Assembly (NCBI GenBank): GCA_024229115.1
Contig: JAAEST010000122.1
Span: 202,253 to 266,252, forward strand
Direction: 5' to 3'
Origin: Oligoflexia bacterium
Lineage (GTDB): Bacteria > Bdellovibrionota > Bacteriovoracia > Bacteriovoracales > Bacteriovoracaceae
DNA: 64,000 bases
Shown here: piece after piece, positions 1-8,558 of the stretch
How the letters are laid out: each line of letters opens with the position of its first letter
Position numbering within the stretch: the stretch's first letter is position 1
The notes under the pieces: model-generated
The model's input: only the letters and a program-made list of their open reading frames with translations
Told to the model about the DNA's origin: nothing
The model's database searches: none
Translations under genes and position numbers: made by a program

Positions 1-2
1 TG

Positions 3-593
3 AGGGAGAATAAGAACTGGGTTGAAGATAACTGGGGTCCTGTTCATCTGAAACCTGTTTTGATGGCAAGAGTGATTAAAGCTCATGATACGAAAGGTCC
101 TGCAGAGATTGATCCAAAGAGAGAATATCTTCTTCGCGAATGCTTAAGAATCGCAAAAATAGAAAACCTACCATTTAAATGTCCAGGGCAACTTCCTTTT
201 AATAACCTTAGTGTTGCGAGACTTGGTTGTTATGAAAATGACCAGTTCAAGCTTGTAGATGAAATATTTCGCTTGGGATGGGAGAAAGGAATAAGCTTAG
301 ATGCTGATAACGAGGAGATGATAATCTCCGAGCTTTCCTCAGCAGGATTTAATGAAGATCAACTCAAGACTTTCTTAGAGGATAAGAAGTCAAGAGTTGT
401 CATGAAGAATAATTGCAAAGAAGCGATTACTAAGAAGCTCTTTGGAGTACCTTCATTTCTTTTAATAGAAGATGAATTAGAAGAACTTTTTTGGGGCAGA
501 GAAAGTATTCCTCATTTAAAGTTAAAAATTATGAATAACGATCCCCTGGATCAAGAAGCATACTGTGATTTTTTAGACAAGATCCAGGTATAA
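3..593 (+). CDS. DsbA-fold 2-hydroxychromene-2-carboxylate isomerase-like protein, 5' truncated
   Basis: The reading frame is open from the first in-frame codon of the window, so the N-terminus (with any active-site motif) lies outside. What is visible is the helical insertion and C-terminal half of a DsbA/HCCA-isomerase thioredoxin fold. It includes a GVPSF motif, the cis-proline loop, followed by an FWGRE strand typical of this family near the C-terminus. Family members are glutathione-dependent isomerases or uncharacterised thioredoxin-fold oxidoreductases in the cytoplasm; the substrate cannot be told here. It ends 14 bases before slyD and is co-directional, so the two may be co-transcribed. 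TTG and ATG codons near 60 are probably internal. Confidence 0.75.
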   Translation, partial: RENKNWVEDNWGPVHLKPVLMARVIKAHDTKGPAEIDPKREYLLRECLRIAKIENLPFKCPGQLPFNNLSVARLGCYENDQFKLVDEIFRLGWEKGISLDADNEEMIISELSSAGFNEDQLKTFLEDKKSRVVMKNNCKEAITKKLFGVPSFLLIEDELEELFWGRESIPHLKLKIMNNDPLDQEAYCDFLDKIQV

Positions 594-607
594 CAAGAAG
601 GCTATTT

Positions 608-1090
608 ATGAAAATTGAAAAGAACAAAGTTGTAAGCATGCACTACACGCTGAAAGATGGGGCAGGCGAAGTTATTGATTCATCAGAAGGAAAAGATCCT
701 CTAGCATTTATTCATGGATTAGGAATGATTATCCCTGGTCTTGAAAAAGAATTAGATGGAAAAACTAAAGGTGATAAGCTTAACGTTGAGGTTGAGCCAG
801 CTGAAGCTTACGGCGATAGAGATGATAACCTTATTCAAAAAGTTCCACGTGAGCAATTTGAAGGTGCGGGAGACATTCAAAAAGGAATGCAATTCCAAGT
901 TGATACTCAAATGGGTCCACTCGTTGTTGTTGTTGTAGACGTAGACGATAAAGAAGTTACAATTGATGGTAACCACCCACTTGCTGGTGTTAAGCTTTTC
1001 TTCGAAGTTGAAGTTACTGAAGTAAGAGACGCAACTGCTGAAGAATTAGATCATGGACACGTACATGGACCAGGCGGTCACAACCACTAA
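608..1090 (+). CDS. slyD: SlyD-like FKBP-type peptidyl-prolyl isomerase
   Basis: This is a 160-residue cytoplasmic prolyl isomerase and chaperone. The N-terminal FKBP half carries the typical YTLKDGAGEVIDSS strand, then a GLGMIIPGLEKEL segment. The middle is the inserted flap domain of SlyD proteins. The last 13 residues are rich in His and Gly (HGHVHGPGGHNH), as in SlyD proteins that bind nickel and serve hydrogenase maturation or metal homeostasis. The tail is much shorter than in E. coli SlyD and has no cysteines. An AAGAAGG Shine-Dalgarno lies 8 bases before the ATG. Confidence 0.9.
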   Translation: MKIEKNKVVSMHYTLKDGAGEVIDSSEGKDPLAFIHGLGMIIPGLEKELDGKTKGDKLNVEVEPAEAYGDRDDNLIQKVPREQFEGAGDIQKGMQFQVDTQMGPLVVVVVDVDDKEVTIDGNHPLAGVKLFFEVEVTEVRDATAEELDHGHVHGPGGHNH

Positions 1091-1106
1091 TTTTTTAAAC
1101 TTTAGG

Positions 1107-2024
1107 GTGAGTCGAAATGACCACCTTGAAAAACTAACTGATTTTTATCAGGGGCAACTCAAAAAAATTGAGGCCTTAACAGAAGATCAGTTAGTTTCTT
1201 TTTTTGAGCTCTCTCTCTACTTAAAAAAAGAGGGAGCAGAGCTTTCAAAAACTCTTTATTTACTTCATCAAAGAATTTCAAACTTCTCTAGAAAACAGAT
1301 TCTCAAACTATCACTGCTATCACATAAGGATTTTTCTCATTATTTAAATGAGGACGATCTCAAGCTCGTTGCTAATACTTTTATTGGTTTAAATAGTGAA
1401 GAAGCTTGGACTTTACTAAAAGAAGATTGGTCTGATTATGGGCAAGTTCTATTTTGTTGTTTGTTAAAGGATAGGAAGAGTGCTGGTTTTCTACTTCATA
1501 AGAATGGAAAGAATGAGTGGACGAGAGAAGATGGTAAAACTTGGAAACTCCCTGTGCTTGGCAAGTCCTCGCGAGATCTTGAATTCTTTCAAACAAATGG
1601 TGATACACCCACTGGTTTCTACACCATGGACTCAGTTATGCCCGAATGTGATCAACCAGAACTTTTTGGGAAATTCCACCGTGTAAAAATTCACTTCTTA
1701 GCTGACGGTAAAACTCAGACTCTTGAATCAAATTCTATATGCATGAAGGTTCATTCCCAGGCCCAAATTGCCTCACTTTTTGAGCGAAGCTTGCTACGAA
1801 TTCATGGAACTGGTGAGATAAATAATGACTCTAAATCAGAACACTTTCCCCATATAAAATCAGCCGGTTGCCTTACCACAAGAGAGTGTGAAGGCTTTGA
1901 AAATGACCAAGAAATATTACTCAAAGTTCTTCAAAAGAAGAGAGTTGATGACATTGATGGATTACTTATTGTTATGAATATTCTTGGGCAAGATGAGATG
2001 GAAAAGCTTAAAGACCGTTTGTAG
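1107..2024 (+). CDS. L,D-transpeptidase (YkuD-like) family protein
   Basis: The C-terminal half carries the YkuD signature in extended form: an IHGTG motif, then about 18 residues later SAGCLTTRE, where the Cys is the expected nucleophile. Upstream a DTPTGFY segment resembles the conserved TPTG strand of these enzymes. Known members cross-link peptidoglycan stem peptides or attach lipoproteins in the periplasm. No signal peptide or lipobox is visible, which is odd for that job. The N-terminal 100 or so residues are helical and unrecognised. I chose the GTG at 1107. The frame is open back to an ATG at 1053 inside slyD, and no candidate start has a good Shine-Dalgarno. Confidence 0.7.
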   Translation: MSRNDHLEKLTDFYQGQLKKIEALTEDQLVSFFELSLYLKKEGAELSKTLYLLHQRISNFSRKQILKLSLLSHKDFSHYLNEDDLKLVANTFIGLNSEEAWTLLKEDWSDYGQVLFCCLLKDRKSAGFLLHKNGKNEWTREDGKTWKLPVLGKSSRDLEFFQTNGDTPTGFYTMDSVMPECDQPELFGKFHRVKIHFLADGKTQTLESNSICMKVHSQAQIASLFERSLLRIHGTGEINNDSKSEHFPHIKSAGCLTTRECEGFENDQEILLKVLQKKRVDDIDGLLIVMNILGQDEMEKLKDRL

Positions 2025-2081
2025 TCGTCAGGTAATTTTGAAAAACTCGCTCTATACGGTGGTTTGTTCTATAATTTAAGT

Positions 2082-3914
2082 ATGAAGAACGCTAGTAAGG
2101 CAAAATCAAGTAAAGGCAAGAAGCCATCATACGAAACCTTCGACGAAATTAATGGGACGCATCCATTACAAGAGAAGACGTTGAATAGTCATGTCTTATA
2201 TCCAGCTCGAATTCGAGAAGGTGGAAATGTCAGTGTATTCAATTTTGCTCTCGCTAAAGAAATAGGTCTTATTCCAGAAGATCATCCAGAAGTTTTAGAC
2301 TCTAAACTTGAAAAGAAAATTCTTGAGACTTTTGGAATCATTATTATCAATGAATATGATCAGATCAATGATATTAAGTTTGATGAAAAAACTATCAAAC
2401 CACATAAGTATATGGCCACACGCTATCTCCAGCTCCAACATCCGAATAAGCAAGGGAAGACTAGTGGAGATGGAAGAAGTGTTTGGAATGGTCAATATAA
2501 AGGAAACGGAAAGGTTTGGGATATTAGTTCTTGTGGTACAGGAGCGACTTGCTTAAGCCCTGCAACTCATACTCAAAATAAGTTCTTTCAATCAGGTGAC
2601 CCTTCGATCTCTTATGGTTGCGGTTATGCTGAAGTGGAAGAGGGTTATGCTTCGCTCTTCTTTAGTGAAGTGCTCAATAAGAATAATCTTAAGACCGAAA
2701 GAGTTCTCGCTGTCCTACAATTTGAAAAAAATTATGGGATTACTGTCAGAGTACATGAGAATCTACTAAGACCTTCTCATATGTTTAATCATTTAAAGCA
2801 AGGAAATCATGAGGCCCTTAAGGCCATGGTTGATTTCTATATTGATCGCCAAGTTCAGAATAAAGAATGGAAGAATGTCCCTAAGTCTGGAAAGGCCCGT
2901 TATGAATACTTTGCTCAGAAGCAGTGTGAGGTATTTGCAAAGACTGCGGCTAACTTTGAGGACGAATATATCTTCTGTTGGATGGATTGGGATGGGGATA
3001 ATATCCTAATGGATGGTGGAATCATTGATTATGGTTCTGTTAGGCAATTTGGACTTTTTCATTCGGAATATCGCTTTGATGATGTGGATCGTTTTAGTAC
3101 AAATATTATCGAACAAAAGCAAAAAGCAAGATATACAGTTCAGACTTTCATTCAGCTTGTTGATTTTATAAACACGAAGAAGAGAAAGACTGTTGGAAAA
3201 TTTAATAAAGATAAACTTCTTAATGAGTTTGAAGATATTTTCCAAGAACAAAAAAATATTAATCTTTTAAAGAAGATTGGCTTTTCTAAGAAGCATAGAG
3301 AAGCAATTTATCCAAAATATAAGAAAGAAGTAGAAAAGTTCAGAAAGGTTTTTAGCTATTTTGAAAGATCAAAATCTATTGTTGGTTTAGAAGAAGTTAA
3401 TGATGGAATTAATTGGAATGCTATTTTTTGCATGAGAGATATATTAAGAGAATTACCTCAACTTTATTTATCTCGTGCCCTTGAAGATATTAAGCATGAA
3501 GAGTTTATTGAAATTATTAAAAGTAACTATGCTCTCACTGAAGATCTAGAATTATCTTCATATAGAAAATCTCAGATAAATAAGTTTCAAAGAATATATA
3601 AAGAGTTAGTTTCACTTTGTGCTAAAGAATTAGGAATGAATGAGGATAGAGTCATTTTAGAAATTATGATGAGGTCTTCAGTTATTAATAAATTTGATAG
3701 AGTGACAGGTGATTCAATTACAACAATTGTTGATCTTATTATGAAAAATAAGAAATCACTGACTCCAGATAAGATGCATCAGTTGTTAAAGAACTTTGTT
3801 GATTATCAGAATTTAAATCCAGAGTCTAAATTTAATCAAAAGAGATCTCCGAATAGATCTAAGATGATTAAAGATATCTATAAAATTGTTTCAGATTACA
3901 GAGAGGGGTTGTGA
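2082..3914 (+). CDS. SelO/YdiU-like pseudokinase-fold protein (putative protein AMPylase)
   Basis: The 610-residue protein shows the SelO pattern. A GDGRS motif lies near residue 128. A WDGDN...DYGS segment lies near 302-317, with Asn and Asp nine residues apart, the spacing of the metal-binding Asn and Asp in SelO proteins. SelO transfers AMP to Ser/Thr/Tyr of targets and is linked to redox stress. The sequence otherwise diverges: the kinase-like core is followed by about 200 extra lysine-rich residues, so the function is inferred from motifs only. Start: ATG 2082 is preferred over an upstream TTG at 2064. The stop overlaps the next gene by 4 bases (GTGA), implying translational coupling to the S51 peptidase. 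Confidence 0.65.
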   Translation: MKNASKAKSSKGKKPSYETFDEINGTHPLQEKTLNSHVLYPARIREGGNVSVFNFALAKEIGLIPEDHPEVLDSKLEKKILETFGIIIINEYDQINDIKFDEKTIKPHKYMATRYLQLQHPNKQGKTSGDGRSVWNGQYKGNGKVWDISSCGTGATCLSPATHTQNKFFQSGDPSISYGCGYAEVEEGYASLFFSEVLNKNNLKTERVLAVLQFEKNYGITVRVHENLLRPSHMFNHLKQGNHEALKAMVDFYIDRQVQNKEWKNVPKSGKARYEYFAQKQCEVFAKTAANFEDEYIFCWMDWDGDNILMDGGIIDYGSVRQFGLFHSEYRFDDVDRFSTNIIEQKQKARYTVQTFIQLVDFINTKKRKTVGKFNKDKLLNEFEDIFQEQKNINLLKKIGFSKKHREAIYPKYKKEVEKFRKVFSYFERSKSIVGLEEVNDGINWNAIFCMRDILRELPQLYLSRALEDIKHEEFIEIIKSNYALTEDLELSSYRKSQINKFQRIYKELVSLCAKELGMNEDRVILEIMMRSSVINKFDRVTGDSITTIVDLIMKNKKSLTPDKMHQLLKNFVDYQNLNPESKFNQKRSPNRSKMIKDIYKIVSDYREGL

Positions 3915-4573
3915 AACTAGCGTTTTACGGTGGCGGAGAACTTCACGATAATGACCCGTTAAATGAGCAGGTGATTCATTTATCTGGAACCAAGAAACCC
4001 AAAATTACTTTTATTCCAAGTACAAGCTACGAAGGAGAGTTAGACTTCTTCGACTATGTGACTAATTTTCGTCGTCATGGGCTTAAGCGGTTTATGTATT
4101 TTCCTATCGATGTTCCTTACGATCATGTCCTTCTTGATGAAGCATTTGATAGTGATGTTATTCATTTAGGTGGTGGGAATACTTATTACTTTCTTAATTG
4201 GTTAAGAAAGACCAAAATGATCACGAGGCTTAAGAAGTATGTAAAAGAAGGAGGAGTTCTTACTGGCTTAAGTGCTGGTGGAATTATAATGACTCCAGAT
4301 ATTACAACCGCTGGTTATCCACACTTTGATAAAGACGACAATGAAGATGGTATTCGTAATCTTAAGGCCCTTAATTTAGTGAAGTTTGATTTCTTTCCTC
4401 ATTACAGAAATTCTAAAAAATATGACAAAGAACTTTCTCGAGAGAGTGGACTCATTGAGAGACCTCTTTACGCCATACCGGATGGTTCAGGGATTGTCGT
4501 GAATGGAGAGAATATCACTTTCTGTGGTAAGTCTTGGATGTTTCTTAAAGGCAAGAAGACGATTTTAAAATAA
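3911..4573 (+). CDS. Peptidase S51 family protein (dipeptidase E-like)
   Basis: This 220-residue protein starts with GTG inside the stop of the SelO-like gene. The nucleophile-elbow motif GLSAGG places the catalytic Ser near residue 121, matching the known position in PepE (Ser120). A PHYRN segment near 162 would supply His. A GGGNTYYF loop upstream is also typical of PepE. PepE-type enzymes are cytoplasmic and cleave N-terminal aspartyl dipeptides; the related cyanophycinases cleave beta-Asp-Arg. No signal peptide is present. The Ser, His and overall length support an active enzyme, but the exact substrate is not decidable. Confidence 0.85.
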   Translation: MKLAFYGGGELHDNDPLNEQVIHLSGTKKPKITFIPSTSYEGELDFFDYVTNFRRHGLKRFMYFPIDVPYDHVLLDEAFDSDVIHLGGGNTYYFLNWLRKTKMITRLKKYVKEGGVLTGLSAGGIIMTPDITTAGYPHFDKDDNEDGIRNLKALNLVKFDFFPHYRNSKKYDKELSRESGLIERPLYAIPDGSGIVVNGENITFCGKSWMFLKGKKTILK

Positions 4574-4596
4574 ACATCATGTTAAATAGAGAAAAA

Positions 4597-4622
4597 CGGA
4601 AGGTCGTGTGATCGACCTCCCG
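4597..4622. terminator. Hairpin between convergent genes
   Basis: CGG-A-AGGTCG pairs with CGACCT-C-CCG around a 6-base loop, giving nine pairs with one A.C mismatch. It lies 23 bases after the S51 peptidase stop, with A-rich sequence before and a weak T-rich stretch after, so it may terminate transcription from both sides. The rest of the gap, 4574-4807, shows no ORF or other clear signal. Confidence 0.45.
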
Positions 4623-4807
4623 CCTTCGCCTTTTCCCCACTACCAATAGGTAATGTCCCCTGGGAAATTGATTCTTCCATATTGATGATTCATTTCTCTT
4701 GAACTGATTTTGCCATGAATGCAAATTTGGACAATGGAAATCTAACTAACTGAATTTGTTAGTCTCCAAATTACTGAAATTGACTAAATTTTATGGCGCT
4801 GCTGGCG

Positions 4808-5653
4808 TTACTTTCGCTTGAGATACTTTTTGAGCGCTACAGGATCATCAGTAATGATTCCGTGGACGCCTTTTGCAATGGCCTTCTTCCAATCTTCAGG
4901 CTTGTTAAGTGTCCAAGGATGAGTTTCAACACCTATTTTTTCAAGGCTCTTAATCATTTCTTTCGTCATCCACTTATGATTTGGAGACCAATAATTAAAT
5001 TTATACTTCTTAAAAATAGGAACTAATGGCAGAAGGTTTCCATAAGTTAGAAGGCTTGTTTTAAGAACTTTATTAAGTCTTTGAACTTCTACTAATGTTC
5101 TATAGTCGAAACTTTGGATGATTACATTACTTGGACGATGATAGGTCTTAGCCTCTTGGACAACAAGTTTCGCAAATTCTTTAGGTGTTGGTGTCGCTTC
5201 AGGAGCAAATGGAAATATCTTAGTTTCGATATTGAGTAGACCTTTATATTTCACTTTATTTAAATAAGTTAAAACTTGTTTTAGTGAAGGGATTTTTTCA
5301 TTAGGAAGAGCTTTTTGTTTTGGATATTTCTTCGGTTGGCTCTTTCCACATTTAATATTTAAAACATCTTTTGAGTTTACCGAGTAATAAGTTACTGGTG
5401 TACCTTGAAACTTATTAGGAAGGTCACAATTTTCCTTATTTAAAATTGGATCATGTGAGAGAACGACAACCTTATCTTTAGTTACAGCGAGATCGAACTC
5501 GATAACATCAATTTCATTTTCAACAGCATATTTAATTGCTGCCATCGTATTTTCTGGAAGAATAGATCTGGCCCCACGATGACCGTGAATAGCAATCTTT
5601 GCCATAGAGTTGAGAGTGATAATTGAGAGTAATAAGATAAAACTACTTTTCAT
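4808..5653 (-). CDS. Glycerophosphodiester phosphodiesterase, exported
   Basis: The 281-residue protein begins with a signal peptide (MKSSFILLLSIITLNSMA). The mature part opens with HGHRGARSILPENT, the GDPD family signature with the catalytic His. Metal ligands follow in VIEFDLAVTKD and a second His in LSHDP. Family members hydrolyse glycerophosphodiesters from phospholipids to glycerol-3-phosphate and an alcohol. Export suggests a periplasmic or surface role. I start at the ATG at 5653; a longer frame to 5704 would hide the signal peptide behind 17 residues. It is the last gene of the cmoA-cmoB-ybaN run and overlaps ybaN by 11 bases. Confidence 0.88.
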   Translation of the reverse strand: MKSSFILLLSIITLNSMAKIAIHGHRGARSILPENTMAAIKYAVENEIDVIEFDLAVTKDKVVVLSHDPILNKENCDLPNKFQGTPVTYYSVNSKDVLNIKCGKSQPKKYPKQKALPNEKIPSLKQVLTYLNKVKYKGLLNIETKIFPFAPEATPTPKEFAKLVVQEAKTYHRPSNVIIQSFDYRTLVEVQRLNKVLKTSLLTYGNLLPLVPIFKKYKFNYWSPNHKWMTKEMIKSLEKIGVETHPWTLNKPEDWKKAIAKGVHGIITDDPVALKKYLKRK

Positions 5654-6017
5654 GAGGACGGCTCCATATAAACCACATGACGGCGATGCCAATGGCAGAA
5701 ACAATACATTTGATAACTATGTTAACAGGAACAAAGATAAGTGTGTAGCCAAAAAGTAACGTCATCATAACTGTCGCCAGTATTTTCGCTCTTAAGCTAA
5801 TCACTCCATGTTCTTCCCATTGTCTAATCATTGGACCAAAGAGTTTTTGATTGAGTAGCCATTGATGATACTTGTCACTACTTTTTGAAAAGAGATAAGC
5901 GGATAATATGGCAAATGGTGTTGTTGGAAGAATAGGGAGAAAAACTCCGAGAACACCTAATGTAATAGAGACCCAAGCTAAGATAAAGAAAAGAGTTTTC
6001 TTACTTCGATCGATCAT
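5643..6017 (-). CDS. YbaN-type DUF454 inner-membrane protein
   Basis: This 124-residue protein has hydrophobic segments at about 8-40 and 78-115, and the family motif GVLGVFLPILPTTPFAILSA. That motif is the most conserved part of YbaN/DUF454 proteins. Their function is unknown; they sit in the inner membrane. The start codon overlaps the cmoB stop (ATGA) and the end overlaps the GDPD gene by 11 bases, so it is translated as part of this operon. Confidence 0.88.
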   Translation of the reverse strand: MIDRSKKTLFFILAWVSITLGVLGVFLPILPTTPFAILSAYLFSKSSDKYHQWLLNQKLFGPMIRQWEEHGVISLRAKILATVMMTLLFGYTLIFVPVNIVIKCIVSAIGIAVMWFIWSRPHEK

Positions 6018-6985
6018 TTTCCGCCTTTCTTTTTGGCCTTAAGGCAGAACCTTCGTGGAGCTGGATGACCTTCGATTGTTTTACTAGGGTCGTTCTCATC
6101 AAGCGAGTCTTTTAGGCTTTGCATTGGAGGTGGGCACCAATCTGTCAGACGTTGTTCATCTTCTGTTAAGTCTGAATCTGCAACGACTTCAACATCAATA
6201 AACTTTGCTTTCTTAAGCCAGTTTATAAAACAACTTAATGTTGGAACAAACCAAGTATTACCCATTCTGGCATATCGATCTTCTGGAAAAAGAGCGTAAG
6301 ATTCTTCTCCCGGTATTCCTATGGTCTCAATAATAACTTCTCCACCTGGAACAAGGGCCTCTCTTATCTCAACTAATTGAGCTATAGGATTACGATGGTG
6401 ATAAATAATTCCCATCGAAAAAATTACATCAAAGACTTCCTTAAATAATCCAAGATGTTCAACACCAAAAAGTTCGTGATGAATTTTATTATTCTGGGCA
6501 TACTTTTGAATAAACTGAAATTGAGCACTGAAGGGAAGAACAGGATCTATTCCTAGAACCATTTTAGGATTATATTCGGCCATGCGAAACATGAAGTAGC
6601 CATTATTACAGCCTATATCGAGCACAGTCTTATTTTCTATACTTGGAAGGTGAGGAAGGAGACGATCCCACTTTTGATCACTTCTCCACTCAGCATCAAT
6701 GAGAGTTTCAAAAATATTAAATGGACCTTTCTTCCATGGGATAAGTGATTTCGCTGATTCAAGGACTTGATTATAGACTTCGTCAGAAATCTCTTCTCTT
6801 AGACCAACTCTTATCTCGGCCCCTTTAAAGTCTTGGAAAGAAGATTCAACAATTGGTGCTTCTTCTATTGGTCTTAGAAATTTTTGAGCAGAAGGACGTT
6901 CCCACCAAAGATCACGTTCTTTTTTTAAGGCCAGTAGTTCGTCCCACAGAATATTTTTTTTGTAAGGAAGTAAGTAATCAAGCAC
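6014..6985 (-). CDS. cmoB: tRNA U34 carboxymethyltransferase CmoB
   Basis: CmoB transfers the carboxymethyl group of carboxy-SAM to 5-hydroxyuridine at tRNA position 34, giving cmo5U, which widens wobble decoding. The 323 residues match the family length. The SAM-binding motif VLDIGCNNGYF lies near 120, the MGIIYHHRNP segment near 190, and the N-terminal helical domain ends in a PWKKGPF motif, all typical. It starts with GTG overlapping the cmoA stop by one base, so the two are coupled. Cytoplasmic. Confidence 0.95.
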   Translation of the reverse strand: MLDYLLPYKKNILWDELLALKKERDLWWERPSAQKFLRPIEEAPIVESSFQDFKGAEIRVGLREEISDEVYNQVLESAKSLIPWKKGPFNIFETLIDAEWRSDQKWDRLLPHLPSIENKTVLDIGCNNGYFMFRMAEYNPKMVLGIDPVLPFSAQFQFIQKYAQNNKIHHELFGVEHLGLFKEVFDVIFSMGIIYHHRNPIAQLVEIREALVPGGEVIIETIGIPGEESYALFPEDRYARMGNTWFVPTLSCFINWLKKAKFIDVEVVADSDLTEDEQRLTDWCPPPMQSLKDSLDENDPSKTIEGHPAPRRFCLKAKKKGGK

Positions 6986-7713
6986 TATTTGATTCCTAGA
7001 TAACTAGCAAAATTATACCAACGAAAGAGCATATCGCATTTATCAAAACCTGCTGATCTTAACATTTCAATTTGTTGTTTTGGTGACAGAGGAATGAGAA
7101 CATTTTCAAGAGCTTCTCTCTTTTGTGAAATCTCTAATTCGCTATACCCATTTCTTCTTTTGAAATCATAATAAAGATCTGTGATTAATTCTTCAAAGTG
7201 TGGCTTTGAAGACTTAAGTTTTTCACTGAGAATGATAATCCCACCAGGATTTAGACCTTCATAAATATTGCGAAGTACTTTTTCTCTTTCAGCAAGGGGA
7301 AGAAACTGAAGTGTGTAGTTTAAGATAACAACATCTGCATTCTTAATTTCAACATCTTCAATATTACCTTCAATCAACTCAATCGAATCTATACCGTGCT
7401 TTTGTAGCTTCTCTTTAGCTTTTTCAAGCATTGGAGCAGAGTTATCTACTCCGATATATTTCGCTTTGCGATTTTTATTTTTTAGAGATTCTGAAATGAG
7501 ACAAATTGTTGTGGCCGTTGAGCAGCCTAAGTCATAAATATTTCCAGACTGATAAAAACGGTCACACATATCGAGAATGAGCTGATGAACTTCTTTATAG
7601 AAGGGGACAGAGCGTGAAACCATGTCGTCAAAGGCGTTTGCGACATTTTGATCGAATTCGAATGGAGTAATTCGATCTCTCTTATCTGCAAATACTTTGT
7701 CATTTAAACTCAC
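6985..7713 (-). CDS. cmoA: Carboxy-SAM synthase CmoA
   Basis: CmoA makes carboxy-S-adenosyl-methionine from SAM and prephenate for use by CmoB. The 242-residue protein has the family N-terminal FDQNVANAFDDMVSRSVPFY segment, the SAM-binding motif YDLGCSTATT near 60, NYTLQFLP in the middle and the C-terminal LFRWYNFASYLG end. It leads the cmoA-cmoB-ybaN-GDPD operon. A TGAGCTCCTTAC stretch just upstream contains a plausible Shine-Dalgarno on the minus strand (AGGAGCTC). Confidence 0.95.
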   Translation of the reverse strand: MSLNDKVFADKRDRITPFEFDQNVANAFDDMVSRSVPFYKEVHQLILDMCDRFYQSGNIYDLGCSTATTICLISESLKNKNRKAKYIGVDNSAPMLEKAKEKLQKHGIDSIELIEGNIEDVEIKNADVVILNYTLQFLPLAEREKVLRNIYEGLNPGGIIILSEKLKSSKPHFEELITDLYYDFKRRNGYSELEISQKREALENVLIPLSPKQQIEMLRSAGFDKCDMLFRWYNFASYLGIK

Positions 7714-7806
7714 ATGAGCTCCTTACTTTCCGATACGTCTTTCAATAAGCAATATGGCTATCATTTAAAACAGTGTTTGGCTAGGCATGTCAACGTATCT
7801 AGGTAA

Positions 7807-7833
7807 TAAATTTTACTTGATTTACGCCGATAA
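7807..7833 (+). promoter_or_regulatory. Sigma-28 (FliA-type) promoter
   Basis: TAAATTTT at 7807-7814, an 11-base spacer, then GCCGATAA at 7826-7833. This differs from the flagellar sigma-28 consensus (TAAAGTTT-N11-GCCGATAA) at one position. Transcription would start near 7840, about 30 bases before the TTG start of the sensor-like gene, whose AAGGA ribosome site is at 7857. Confidence 0.8.
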
Positions 7834-7868
7834 TAAAATTAGATTTATTTAGCAAAAAGGAATTAATT

Positions 7869-8558
7869 TTGAGTAAAAAAGAGCTTGGACATTTCGATGC
7901 TTTGGTAGACACGTCATCTGTGGTGGCCCACGATTTATGTGCTCAACTTCACGTGCTTCAGTTTTGTACAGAAGAACTAGAAGGGCATGTGACAGGTGAG
8001 GGAAAGAAGTATCTTGAAAAGGTGACTGAAAGTTCTCAATACTTAGCAAATCTTATTAATTCTTTTCGTAATCAATTAAAATTCGATTTTGGTCCTAATA
8101 AGAAATATAACGTCGCTCAAATTAATACATTTGTTCATGAGTTACTTAAGAACCATTTCTATGGGGCCATCGATAAAATTGAACTTGATGTGAACCAATC
8201 TTCTCATGCTCAAATTCCAGTAGGTGAAAGTGTCGACAACGTTCATTTACTCTTCAGTATTTATTCGACAGTCATTGATATCCTCAAGGGAAAGAATTAC
8301 TTTGTAAAAGATAAGCTTTTGATTGAGCTGAGTACTAATGAAGAAGGAATTGCTGTTAACTTTAAGGGAAATCAATTAGACTTCTCTGTTGAAGACCTTG
8401 AGAAGGAAATGCGTGTTTTAACTCCTGAAAAAGGACATATTCGCAAATATCTCGGTGTTCAATACTTAAATAAATTAAAGAAAGAAAACAAGGATGTTTT
8501 ATCAATGGATATGAGCAGTAGCTTATTATCTATTAATTTGAAAATGGATTTTGAATAA
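7869..8558 (+). CDS. Histidine-kinase-like DHp protein with degenerate ATPase domain
   Basis: Residues about 12-75 read as a dimerisation/histidine-phosphotransfer helical hairpin. The H-box-like VVAHDLCAQLHVL puts the phospho-accepting His near 20, and a YLEKVTESSQYLANLI second helix follows. Residues 120-229 have the size of a HATPase domain, but I see no N-box Asn or DxGxG motif. It is therefore unlikely to bind ATP. It may act as a phosphotransferase or phosphatase, as ChpT-like proteins do. No membrane segment or sensor domain is present, so it is cytosolic. TTG start with a good Shine-Dalgarno; the next gene begins right after its stop. It sits behind a sigma-28 promoter. Confidence 0.7.
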   Translation: MSKKELGHFDALVDTSSVVAHDLCAQLHVLQFCTEELEGHVTGEGKKYLEKVTESSQYLANLINSFRNQLKFDFGPNKKYNVAQINTFVHELLKNHFYGAIDKIELDVNQSSHAQIPVGESVDNVHLLFSIYSTVIDILKGKNYFVKDKLLIELSTNEEGIAVNFKGNQLDFSVEDLEKEMRVLTPEKGHIRKYLGVQYLNKLKKENKDVLSMDMSSSLLSINLKMDFE

